Shown one piece after another: positions 56,318 through 64,000 of a DNA stretch of 64,000 nucleotides. The stretch is from assembly GCF_005818865.1 (NCBI RefSeq), contig NZ_VBRY01000001.1, positions 124,001-188,000 of the forward strand, given 5' to 3'. This stretch comes from Mariprofundus erugo (GTDB taxonomy: Bacteria > Pseudomonadota > Zetaproteobacteria > Mariprofundales > Mariprofundaceae). The notes under the pieces are model-generated. The model had not been told where the DNA came from and ran no database searches. It saw only the letters and a program-made list of their open reading frames with translations. Both the position numbers and the translations under genes were made by a program. Within the stretch, counting starts at the first letter, position 1; every line of letters begins with the position of its first letter.

Positions 56318-56872
56318 CTAGCGGCTGACAGCATAAATGCCTGCGGCATTGCGCAGGAACGACTTGTAATCCATGCCATAGCCGAAGACATAGCGATCCG
56401 GAATGGTAAAGGCGCAGAAGTCCGGGGTGATCGCTGTTTTTCGGGCGCTGGCCTTGTCGAGCAGCACCGACGTTGAGACGGAAGCGGCTCCTGCCTGCCG
56501 GCAGAACGCAACAATCGCCTGCATGGTATAGCCCTCATCAAGGATATCATCGACGATGAGGATGTGGCGGCCGGCAAGGTGTTCGGGCCTTTTCCCCAGC
56601 CAGGCGATGTCGTCGCTGCCGGCGGTCTGATTGCGGTAGCGGCTGACGTGCAGGTAGTCCAGCTGCAGCGGAAAATGCAGACGTGTCAGCAGTTTGCCGC
56701 AGGTCACCAGGCCTCCGGTCATGATGCAGAGAATGATGGGTGTGGTATCGCCCAGACGGTGGCTGATCTCGGTTGCCATGAGATCCAGTGCGGCTTCCAA
56801 CTCTTCCGGCCGGATCAGCAGCTCAGCCTCCTGTTCAACGCGGCGAACCTCTTCGAGTAGTGATTTCATCAT
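56318..56872 (-). CDS. hpt: Hypoxanthine-guanine phosphoribosyltransferase
   Basis: 184 residues. The PRPP-binding motif ILIVDDILDEGYTMQAIVAF near 97-116 has paired Asp residues followed by a DEG, as in HPRT proteins. The base-binding loop is DRYVFGYGMDYKSFLRN near the C-terminus, and LCIMTGGLVTCGKL near 45 is the first phosphate loop. It salvages hypoxanthine and guanine to IMP and GMP. Adenine deaminase, whose product is hypoxanthine, is encoded just upstream, so the pair converts adenine to IMP. The 125 bases between them hold no terminator that I can see. Confidence 0.9.
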   Translation of the reverse strand: MMKSLLEEVRRVEQEAELLIRPEELEAALDLMATEISHRLGDTTPIILCIMTGGLVTCGKLLTRLHFPLQLDYLHVSRYRNQTAGSDDIAWLGKRPEHLAGRHILIVDDILDEGYTMQAIVAFCRQAGAASVSTSVLLDKASARKTAITPDFCAFTIPDRYVFGYGMDYKSFLRNAAGIYAVSR

Positions 56873-56997
56873 CGATGCTCCTGAATCATCAGTCGGTGGT
56901 AAAGTGTCCGGTGCGGCTTATGCTGCCGAAAACTTGCAGACAAAGGAAAAAAACATGCTTTGCCTTTGCTTGCTGATCATGGTCAGTCTGACGGTGG

Positions 56998-58653
56998 TCA
57001 GCATCTCCACAGCGGGGTGAAGGCAAAGTGCTCGCTGTCAAACAGCCCCTTGTCGCTGAGTTTAAGGGCGGGAATCACCAGCAGCGCCATAAAGGAGAGC
57101 GTCATAAAGGGCGCACTCAGCGGGCAGCCGAGGTCATGCACAAAGCGGTTCAGCCCGGCATAGCGGCGGGCTACCTGATAGCCATCCCGGTCACTCATCA
57201 GGCCGGCAATGGGCAGTGGCAACTGCATGCTGCTGTCATCATCCACGGCACAGATGCCTCCCTTTTCCCTGATCAGCATATTGACGGCCTTGCAGATGGC
57301 CGCATCGCTGGTTCCTGTGGCAATGATATGATGCGAGTCATGGGCAACGGTTGAGGCGATGGCCCCCCGGCGCAGCCCGAAGCCACGGATGATGGCGACA
57401 GCCGGTTTCGCATCGCTCTGGTAACGGTTGATGACGGCAATTTTAAGCAGATCACGGGGAATGTCGGCGACCACCTCACCCTGTTCCACCGTTGCTTCGA
57501 CAACCTCTCTGCGGGTAAACACCTGTCCATCCATGGCGACCATGACCTCTATCTGGGAGCCGGCAGCGGGTATACGGAAATCAGCGCCGGTTCTGGCGCA
57601 GGCCAGAAAGTGGTTGATGGTGGTTGCCGGCTGACAGGGGAGCAGGCTGGCGCCACCGGCTGCCACGATGGTGCCATTGATACAGGTTGAGAGCACGTTG
57701 AAGTCATCAAGGTTATCGACGATGATGAAGTCAGCCGGATCGCCCGCTTGCAACAGCCCGACATCCAGATGGTAGTGGCGGACAGGGTGCAGGCTGGCGC
57801 AGCGCAGCACATGCATCGGCTCAAAGCCCAGTGCCAGTGCCCGTTTTACCAGCAGATTGATATGGCCTTTGACCAGATCATCCGGGTGCAGATCATCACT
57901 GCACAACATGCAGCGGGCGTAGTTTTCCTGTATCAGCGGGGCGAGATCGTTGAAGTTTTTGGCGGCCGATCCCTCCCTGATCAGGATGTGCATGCCGAGC
58001 GCCATCTTTTCACGTGCCTCAGCCAGCGTCGTGCACTCATGGTCGGTGGTGATACCGGCCGCGATATAGGTTGCCACATCCTTGCCGCGCAAGCCGGGCG
58101 CATGACCATCCACCGGTTTTTGGCTGGCTGCTGCCAGCGCAATTTTTTTCATCACCTCCGCATCGCCGTGAATGACGCCGGGGAAGTTCATCATCTCACT
58201 GAGGTAGTGGATGTCACTGCTCTGCAGCAGTTGTCCGATCTGGCCCGCATCCAGGGTGGCTCCGGCACTTTCAAAACAGGTGGCCGGTACACATGATGGG
58301 GCACCGAAGTAAAATTTCACGGCTCCCCGCTGACCATCCTCGATCATATAGCGTATGCCCTCCATCCCCAGCACATTGGCGATTTCATGCGGGTCCGAGA
58401 TGGTGGCTACGGTGCCATGCACGGTGGCCAGCCGGGAAAATTCGGAAGGAGGTAGCATGGTGCTTTCAATATGAATATGTGCATCAATCAGGCCTGGCAT
58501 GATCCATTGCGGCGGGGCGGTCGGGGTTCTCTGTATCGAGGCGATGTTTCCGTCACATATCTCGATCAAACCGGGGAAGATCTCGCCTGCCACCACATCG
58601 ACGATGTGTCCGTGAAACCGTGTCTGTCCGCTGAGCTGTGTAGCCGGTTGCAT
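56998..58653 (-). CDS. ade: Adenine deaminase
   Basis: 551 residues from the ATG at complement 58651-58653, with GGGGGGAG upstream; the longer frame extends through the promoter region. The metal site of the amidohydrolase superfamily is visible in MPGLIDAHIHIESTMLPPSEF near 51-71. DPHEIANVLG near 100, GHAPGLRGKD near 190 and TTDHECTTLAEA near 207 follow. The C-terminal adenine-deaminase domain has VAHDSHHIIATGTSD near 425. It makes hypoxanthine and ammonia from adenine, feeding hpt. Its promoter and first codons are duplicated at 60930-61020. Confidence 0.95.
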   Translation of the reverse strand: MQPATQLSGQTRFHGHIVDVVAGEIFPGLIEICDGNIASIQRTPTAPPQWIMPGLIDAHIHIESTMLPPSEFSRLATVHGTVATISDPHEIANVLGMEGIRYMIEDGQRGAVKFYFGAPSCVPATCFESAGATLDAGQIGQLLQSSDIHYLSEMMNFPGVIHGDAEVMKKIALAAASQKPVDGHAPGLRGKDVATYIAAGITTDHECTTLAEAREKMALGMHILIREGSAAKNFNDLAPLIQENYARCMLCSDDLHPDDLVKGHINLLVKRALALGFEPMHVLRCASLHPVRHYHLDVGLLQAGDPADFIIVDNLDDFNVLSTCINGTIVAAGGASLLPCQPATTINHFLACARTGADFRIPAAGSQIEVMVAMDGQVFTRREVVEATVEQGEVVADIPRDLLKIAVINRYQSDAKPAVAIIRGFGLRRGAIASTVAHDSHHIIATGTSDAAICKAVNMLIREKGGICAVDDDSSMQLPLPIAGLMSDRDGYQVARRYAGLNRFVHDLGCPLSAPFMTLSFMALLVIPALKLSDKGLFDSEHFAFTPLWRC

Positions 58654-58775
58654 ATCACTCCCCCCGCCCGTGGCTGCGATTCTGATTGTAGCAGCTTTGG
58701 GCTGTACCTCCACGTTTTAACCGTTGCGGATGGATGTTTGCCAGGTGGGCAACCAATCAAACCGTCCTGTTCAGT

Positions 58776-60836
58776 TCATGGGTGCATGATGACCCGGTAG
58801 TCCGAGCCGGCATGTGCGCGCTGAAACTGTGTCAGCCCGTCCGGAGCAGGCTTAAAGCGCAAGCGGTTACCTTCACCCTTTACGATATCCAGCGCGAAAG
58901 GAATGGTTTGGATCACCTCTTTGCCATTGATCTTCGCTCTGGCGGTAACATGCGTGATCAGGCTCCATTGAGCCGGATCGAAATGTTCGGGCAAAGGAAA
59001 CTCCATAATCACGCCTTTCAGTTTGTCGAAGGCGGTGCCACCGAGCCGCTTCCAGATGGGGGGCGCCTCCAGCAGGGCTGTGTAGCGATCCACGAGTTCC
59101 TTCCACCCGGTGGAGTTGCGCGTCACGCTGCGGCTGACAAGCTCGCCGTTGACGTAGGTTTCGCGTGTGACGGTGACGGTGAGTCGCCAGTGACGCCACA
59201 GTTCGAAGACCATGAAACCGATGGGTTGCAGAATGTTGCCGTTGGCATCCTGCAGCCACATGCTGTCCGGCGCCCCGTTGTCCGGCGAATCCGCGATGCG
59301 CTGGGCGATGCGTATTTCCGCCTGTTTCTGGTTGCTGCGCGGTACGAATTCCCAGCCTCCGAGCTCAAGCCCGGTGCGGCCGCTTTTGACCACGTCCCAG
59401 GGCCCTTTGGGCTGTTTCACCAGTTTTGCGCCGTTACCCTGGCCGCCGCCGAAGGTGTTGCCGCCCCCGCCGAACATGCCGGAGCCCCCTCCGATCAAGC
59501 TGCCGAGAGCTCCTTTGGCCAGGTCCGTGGCGGACGCTGCCGCCTTGTTTGCCGCTGCTTCTTTGACGGGCATATCGCGGATCAACGGCCGGGTGATGTC
59601 TGCTGCACCGGGAAGCAGATCTTCGCCGCTAGTGGCGCCATCCTGCGTGATCCGGGCCGCGCCAACGGCATTGCTGCCGGCATTGCCGGTAAGTGCTGCG
59701 GATGTTGTTGCCGGGACCCCCTCTTTTGCGGGCCGTTCGGTTTTTGGTCTGCAAAACTGCTGCAGGCATTTCTCTGCCGAGGCCATTGCCGCCGCCATTT
59801 CTGTCTTTGCCTTCCATATTTTTCTTAAAACCGCCTCACGTTTCTCCAGCTTTGCCCGCCACTTTCCCAGCTCCTTATCTAATGCTTTGATTCTCTCTTT
59901 CTGTTTTTTCTCGAGCCTCTTCAGCCGTTGTTTCAATTTGATGCTTTTCTCAATGCGCGCATTGGCTTCCTCCTGGAAAAGCGATGCCATCGAGTCATTC
60001 CCTTGCTTGCGTTCCTTTTGCGCCAGTTCCAGGTCGACACGCGTCATATATTCGTTGATGGAAACAGCCGAGTCCGCCGAAATCACTTCTCCATCCACCA
60101 TCGCCTGGTCCCATTGTTCACGCGTCATTTTTTCGAAGCTTTGCAATGTCGCTATGGCCTGCTTTAACGCATCCACGTCCCATTTACTCTTTAATTCGAT
60201 ATAGCCATCCCGTGCTTTGTTGGCCCGGCTGACCAGGGCATCACAGGAAGGGCAGGCGGCTTTCAGTGCTTCAGGATCATCTTCCTTAAAGGTGACGGAG
60301 AGCAGCTGATACAAACTCAACGGGCGTGCTTTTTCAGGTTGATAGGGAATGCCGGATGAAGAGTTCCACGTGAAAGGGAACCCTGAAAGTTTGCCTCCGG
60401 TATTAAAGACCATTGCTCCCCACGGCATGATACTTTCCTCGCCTTTGCTTGCGGAGACCTGTACGTAACCGTTGGAGGTACCGTGTGCCAGGTCGGCTGT
60501 ATTGAGAGCCCAGACCTCCCCGGGAGTTATATTGCTTGATTCGCTTGCAATTACGGTTTTGGCGGTATCCAGGAATTTGACGGTGACCGTATTGGACTCG
60601 GAAGAGGTGTTGGCAACGGATATAAAACCGTATCCGCTGCTCCCCATATGCTGTAAGTAATTGCTCTCCCACTCCTGTTGGCCATAGGCATTAAAGGGTT
60701 CCCATGGTGCGCAAAAGACAAGCAGGAAGCAGGTGAAAAGGATGATGGACAGGGCTGAGGATGTGTTTGCTGTTGTGTGAATCCGGGCCTCTCCGGAGAC
60801 AGGATGGGGCAACCGCCTGATGAGGAACGTGTGCAT
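58776..60836 (-). CDS. Exported protein of unknown function with coiled coil and Gly-rich linker
   Basis: 686 residues from ATG at complement 60834-60836, with AAGGAG seven bases upstream. I do not recognise the family. After a long ~27-residue polar start, ALSIILFTCFLLVFCAPW near 30-47 is a signal or anchor. Residues ~65-160 look beta-rich (YGFISVANTSSESNTVTVKF, ITPGEVWALNTADL). A CPSC pair is near 205. A long charged coiled coil occupies ~290-375 (KQRLKRLEKKQKERIKALDKE). A low-complexity stretch with MFGGGGNTFGGG is near 470-500, and the last ~190 residues form another domain with an Arg-rich start. It probably spans or sits outside the inner membrane. It lies between two copies of the ade 5' region and is absent from the otherwise typical gene context. 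Confidence 0.75.
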   Translation of the reverse strand: MHTFLIRRLPHPVSGEARIHTTANTSSALSIILFTCFLLVFCAPWEPFNAYGQQEWESNYLQHMGSSGYGFISVANTSSESNTVTVKFLDTAKTVIASESSNITPGEVWALNTADLAHGTSNGYVQVSASKGEESIMPWGAMVFNTGGKLSGFPFTWNSSSGIPYQPEKARPLSLYQLLSVTFKEDDPEALKAACPSCDALVSRANKARDGYIELKSKWDVDALKQAIATLQSFEKMTREQWDQAMVDGEVISADSAVSINEYMTRVDLELAQKERKQGNDSMASLFQEEANARIEKSIKLKQRLKRLEKKQKERIKALDKELGKWRAKLEKREAVLRKIWKAKTEMAAAMASAEKCLQQFCRPKTERPAKEGVPATTSAALTGNAGSNAVGAARITQDGATSGEDLLPGAADITRPLIRDMPVKEAAANKAAASATDLAKGALGSLIGGGSGMFGGGGNTFGGGQGNGAKLVKQPKGPWDVVKSGRTGLELGGWEFVPRSNQKQAEIRIAQRIADSPDNGAPDSMWLQDANGNILQPIGFMVFELWRHWRLTVTVTRETYVNGELVSRSVTRNSTGWKELVDRYTALLEAPPIWKRLGGTAFDKLKGVIMEFPLPEHFDPAQWSLITHVTARAKINGKEVIQTIPFALDIVKGEGNRLRFKPAPDGLTQFQRAHAGSDYRVIMHP

Positions 60837-60862
60837 CGGAGACTCCTTGCCTGAGCGCTGTT

Positions 60863-60973
60863 TCACATCAGCTTTACGGCTTTTCGGCCATGCGTGATTG
60901 CGCGGAGATATGGATCGTGATGGGGGCACCCGTGAAGCCGTATCTGTGTGGTGAGTCGTGTATCCGGTTGCAT
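60863..60973 (-). pseudogene. Duplicated 5' fragment of adenine deaminase
   Basis: The frame starts with MQPDTRLTTQIRLHG, against MQPATQLSGQTRFHG in ade. The first 44 coding bases match at 36 positions, and the ~47 bases upstream, including a gggAGAGTGAT site, are also alike. After codon 15 the similarity stops, and the 36-codon frame ends 27 bases before the start of the unknown exported protein. It is a remnant or a duplicated promoter-leader, and could still be translated as a leader peptide. Confidence 0.75.
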
Positions 60974-61233
60974 ATCACTCTCCCTCGCCTGTGGCGGCGA
61001 TTTCCATTTTAGCAGCTTTGCACCTCTATCTCTATGCCGCATGCCTGATTGACAGGTAACATCGAAGCCACGTGGTTGCCCGGATGCCATCCATCGCCAT
61101 TTCCTTCGGGCTGATTTCAGCCGCGTGGCAGACAGGAAAACAGACGATAAATCTGCTATGCTGGGACGGCATGGATGAGACGATTACAGGGGCGAAAGAG
61201 GCCCCTGTTTCCGTGCGAAGGAGCACAGCAAAA

Positions 61234-63666
61234 ATGAGTACCGCACCGCGCTATATCCGCTGGTTTAACGAAATCGGCATGGCCGATGTACCTGAAGTGG
61301 GAGGTAAAAATGCCAGCCTTGGCGAGATGTACCGGCATCTCACGGCGGCGGGGGTGCTCGTTCCCGATGGCTTTGCCGTGACCGCATCGGCCTATCGGGA
61401 TGCACTGGAGCATGCCGGTGCCATCGACGCACTGCATGCGGTGCTGGACGGCCTTGATCCGGATGATGTCACGGATCTGCAGCTGCGCGGTGCAAAGGCA
61501 CGGGCGATTGTCTATGCCTGTGAGCTTCCGGACGGCCTGCGCCGGGAAATCGTGGCGGCTTATGCAAAGCTGAAGGCCGAGTACGGTGAGGATATTTCGC
61601 TGGCTGTACGCTCATCCGCCACAGCCGAGGACTCGCCCGAGGCCTCGTTTGCCGGCCAGAATGAGTCCTACCTCAATGTGCGCGGCGAGGAGGCCCTGAT
61701 TGAGGCTTATAAACGCTGTCTTGCCTCCAACTTCACCGATCGTTCCATTCATTATAAGTACGACAACCATTTTGACCTCTACAAGGTCTATCTCGCCGTG
61801 GTGGTGATGAAGATGGTGCGCAGCGATATCGGTGCCAGTGGCGTGATGTTTTCACTCGACACCGAGACGGGGTTCAAGGATGTCGTTTTTATCAATGCCG
61901 CCTGGGGGCTGGGTGAAAACATCGTCCAGGGCAGCATCGACCCGGACAGTTTTTATGTGCACAAGCCGACATTCAATCAGGGATTCCGTCGTGTGCTGAA
62001 ACGGCGGCTCGGTCAGAAAGAGAAGAAGATGATCTTTGCCGCGACTGAGTCGAGCGGATCGATTGTGGCCGAATATACCGAAAATATCGACAGCACCGCC
62101 GATGAGCAGGGGCGTTTTTGTATCAGCGATGCGGATGTGATGACGCTGGCCGACTACGCCATCAAGGTCGAACGCCACTATTCGGAGGTGGCCGGCGTCA
62201 GCCGGCCGATGGATATGGAGTGGGCCAGGGATGGGGTCGATGGTCGCCTCTATATGGTGCAGGCCCGTCCTGAAACGGTGGAGTCACAGAAGCGGGGCAG
62301 TGTGCTTGAGATCTACCACCTCAAATCGCGCTCGGCTGTTCTGGCCCAGGGTAAGGCGATCGGCACCCGTATTGGCGCAGGGCGTGTGCGGCTGATTGCC
62401 GATGCGGCGCATCTCGCAGCATTTCAGCCGGGTGAGGTGCTGGTGGCCGAGATGACCACACCGGACTGGGAGCCGGTGATGAAGATGGCGGCCGCTATTG
62501 TCACCAACCGGGGCGGCCGCACCTGCCATGCGGCGATTGTGGCGCGTGAGCTGGGAGTACCGGCGATCGTCGGTACCGGCAATGCCACCGAAGTATTGGC
62601 CAACGGGGCGGCGGTGACCGTCTGCTGTGCGGAAGGGGAGGTCGGCAATATTCATGCCGGTATGCTGCCGTTTGAGATTCAGCATACCGATCTGGGGCAG
62701 CTGGCAACGCCGCAAACCGCGATCATGATGAATCTGGGTAATCCGGATCAGGCCTTCAGTGTGGCCTCGCTGCCGGTGGCCGGTATTGGGCTGGCGCGAC
62801 TCGAATTTATTATCAATGAGTATATCAAGGCCCATCCGATGGCGATTGTGCATCCCGAACGGGTCGATCAGGCCACGCGCGATGCCATCGCCGCCATGAG
62901 CCGTGGCTTTGCCAGCCCGGCCGATTTCTTTGTCACGACGCTGGCGGAAGGGGTGGCGACGATTGCGGCTTCTGTCTACCCGAAACCGTGCGTGGTGCGC
63001 ATGAGCGATTTCAAAACCAATGAATATGCCACCCTGCTCGGCGGCCAGTTTTTCGAGCTTGAGGAGGCCAACCCGATGATCGGTTTTCGCGGTGCCTCCC
63101 GTTACGCCCACCCGGCCTATGCCGATGGCTTCGCGCTGGAGTGCCAGGCTATGAAACGGGTGCGCGATGAGATGGGGCTGACCAACGTCCGGCTGATGAT
63201 TCCGTTTTGCCGCCGGGTGGAGGAGGGCCAAAAGGTGCTGGCAGCCATGGCCGCGAACGGACTGGTGCGTGGTGAAAACGGACTGCAGATCTATGTGATG
63301 TGCGAGATTCCCAATAATGTGATCAGTATCGATGCCTTTGCCGAGCTGTTCGACGGCTTTTCCATCGGCTCCAACGATCTGACCCAGCTGACGCTCGGCG
63401 TGGATCGGGATTCGGAAATCGTCGCCTTCGATTTCGATGAGCGCGACCCCGGCATGCTTAAGATGATCCGCATGGCGGTCGAAGGCGCCCGCCGCAATGG
63501 CCGCCATTCAGGTATCTGCGGACAGGCCCCATCCGATTACCCGGAGCTGGTCGAATTCCTGGTGGAGATCGGTATCGACTCGATCAGCCTGACCCCGGAT
63601 ACCGTGCTTGCCGCCATCCCGAATGTGCTGCAAGCCGAACAAAAGCGGCGACAAAAGCAGGGGTGA
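61234..63666 (+). CDS. ppsA: Phosphoenolpyruvate synthase
   Basis: 810 residues from ATG 61234, with AAGGAG at 61218-61223. The open frame extends upstream, but MSTAPRYIRWFNEIG is where family sequence begins. The N-terminal ATP-grasp part has EVGGKNASLGEM and AVRSSATAEDSPEASFAGQNESYLNV. The mobile phosphohistidine domain has NRGGRTCHAAIVARELG with the catalytic His near 430. The C-terminal barrel has IGSNDLTQLTLGVDRDS and GICGQAPSD with the catalytic Cys. It makes PEP from pyruvate and ATP for gluconeogenesis. It is divergent from the unknown exported protein gene, with the ade fragment between. Confidence 0.97.
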   Translation: MSTAPRYIRWFNEIGMADVPEVGGKNASLGEMYRHLTAAGVLVPDGFAVTASAYRDALEHAGAIDALHAVLDGLDPDDVTDLQLRGAKARAIVYACELPDGLRREIVAAYAKLKAEYGEDISLAVRSSATAEDSPEASFAGQNESYLNVRGEEALIEAYKRCLASNFTDRSIHYKYDNHFDLYKVYLAVVVMKMVRSDIGASGVMFSLDTETGFKDVVFINAAWGLGENIVQGSIDPDSFYVHKPTFNQGFRRVLKRRLGQKEKKMIFAATESSGSIVAEYTENIDSTADEQGRFCISDADVMTLADYAIKVERHYSEVAGVSRPMDMEWARDGVDGRLYMVQARPETVESQKRGSVLEIYHLKSRSAVLAQGKAIGTRIGAGRVRLIADAAHLAAFQPGEVLVAEMTTPDWEPVMKMAAAIVTNRGGRTCHAAIVARELGVPAIVGTGNATEVLANGAAVTVCCAEGEVGNIHAGMLPFEIQHTDLGQLATPQTAIMMNLGNPDQAFSVASLPVAGIGLARLEFIINEYIKAHPMAIVHPERVDQATRDAIAAMSRGFASPADFFVTTLAEGVATIAASVYPKPCVVRMSDFKTNEYATLLGGQFFELEEANPMIGFRGASRYAHPAYADGFALECQAMKRVRDEMGLTNVRLMIPFCRRVEEGQKVLAAMAANGLVRGENGLQIYVMCEIPNNVISIDAFAELFDGFSIGSNDLTQLTLGVDRDSEIVAFDFDERDPGMLKMIRMAVEGARRNGRHSGICGQAPSDYPELVEFLVEIGIDSISLTPDTVLAAIPNVLQAEQKRRQKQG

Positions 63667-63835
63667 TTGTACCGCCTGCCTGCAGAATCTGCGCTTGCTG
63701 AAAAATAGTGAACAGCGGTGCCGCCATGCCATGCCGCCATGCCAGGCTTCGGTATTGCCGGGAGTGGGGATGATGAACGCCAGACCGCTTTTCCGAGTCG
63801 GTTGCGCCTGTCCGCAGGCCGGCCATGTCATCCAA

Positions 63836-63982
63836 ATGGACGATATCGCATGGAAGCTCAATACTCGGCCCAGAAAGTCACTGGGCTGGAAATGCCCAGC
63901 AGAGCTCTTCCTGCCTGAAGGTGCTTTCGACTTTAATGCCTACTGGGCTAACAAATTAAACCTTGTTGCACTTCGAGTTTGA
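63836..63982 (+). pseudogene. 3' fragment of an IS30-family transposase
   Basis: The last 48 codons (LNTRPRKSLGWKCPAELF and the ending NLVALRV) match the C-terminus of IS30-type DDE transposases, where LNxRPRKxLGWKTPAE is a signature and the tail is V-A-L. The preceding catalytic domain is missing, and the sequence between ppsA and here (63667-63835) shows no other transposase blocks. The terminal bases GCACTTCGAGTTTGA resemble the end of such elements. It is a degraded relic, not an active element. Confidence 0.75.
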
Positions 63983-64000
63983 AACCGCCATACCTAACAC

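Noticed and set aside
62284-63507. 407-codon - strand frame opposite ppsA
   Set aside because: Antisense of ppsA in a high-GC region, where long shadow frames are expected; the product is His/Arg-rich without motifs.

Overview
The window is a 64 kb piece of a Gram-negative proteobacterial chromosome. LolB and SecB together point to a proteobacterium with a LolB-dependent outer membrane (beta, gamma or zeta type). The order ispE, tRNA-Gln, prs, rplY, pth, ychF is also a familiar proteobacterial housekeeping arrangement. I cannot name the species from the sequence alone.

Bases 1 to about 29.2 kb hold a large surface-polysaccharide locus, all on the + strand and mostly with overlapping or nearly touching genes. 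It has an ABC exporter (wzm/wzt), a separate Wzx-type flippase, two AsnB-type amidotransferases, a sulfotransferase fused to a methyltransferase, three more methyltransferases, a NodB-like deacetylase homologue, six glycosyltransferases, a nucleotide-sugar epimerase and a UDP-GlcNAc 2-epimerase. Its right end is a coherent set resembling the bacillosamine-initiation pathway: PglC-like phosphoglycosyl transferase, PglD-like acetyltransferase, PglE-like aminotransferase, PglF-like 4,6-dehydratase, and an O-antigen ligase/polymerase-family membrane protein. A ComEA-like helix-hairpin-helix protein sits between the ligase and the dehydratase. The left part is visibly more AT-rich than the right half of the window and was probably acquired separately.

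priA follows, apparently from a CTG start, and then a striking 690-base array of nine tandem 75/76-base units. Each unit is built from three hairpins whose arms vary in a compensatory way. The array lies between the 3' ends of priA and ychF and supplies the priA stop codon. This is the best candidate in the window for an undescribed element.

From 32 to 40 kb, on the - strand, is a housekeeping block: a JAMM-family protein, a TPR lipoprotein, lolB, ispE, tRNA-Gln(UUG), prs, secB, rplY, pth and ychF. From 40 to 47.7 kb are a DUF4399 lipoprotein, a cation diffusion facilitator, rplM-rpsI with a consensus promoter and a strong terminator, guaB-guaA, an FKBP-type lipoprotein, an FHA protein and an NTF2-like lipoprotein.

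From 47.8 to 58.7 kb, on the - strand, are an XPB-like helicase with its companion protein downstream of ileS, a hybrid sensor kinase, a purine phosphoribosyltransferase and adenine deaminase. With guaB and guaA, the window therefore carries four purine synthesis/salvage genes. An unrecognised 686-residue exported protein is bracketed by two copies of the adenine deaminase promoter and first codons. The window ends with ppsA (+) and a 3' fragment of an IS30-type transposase.
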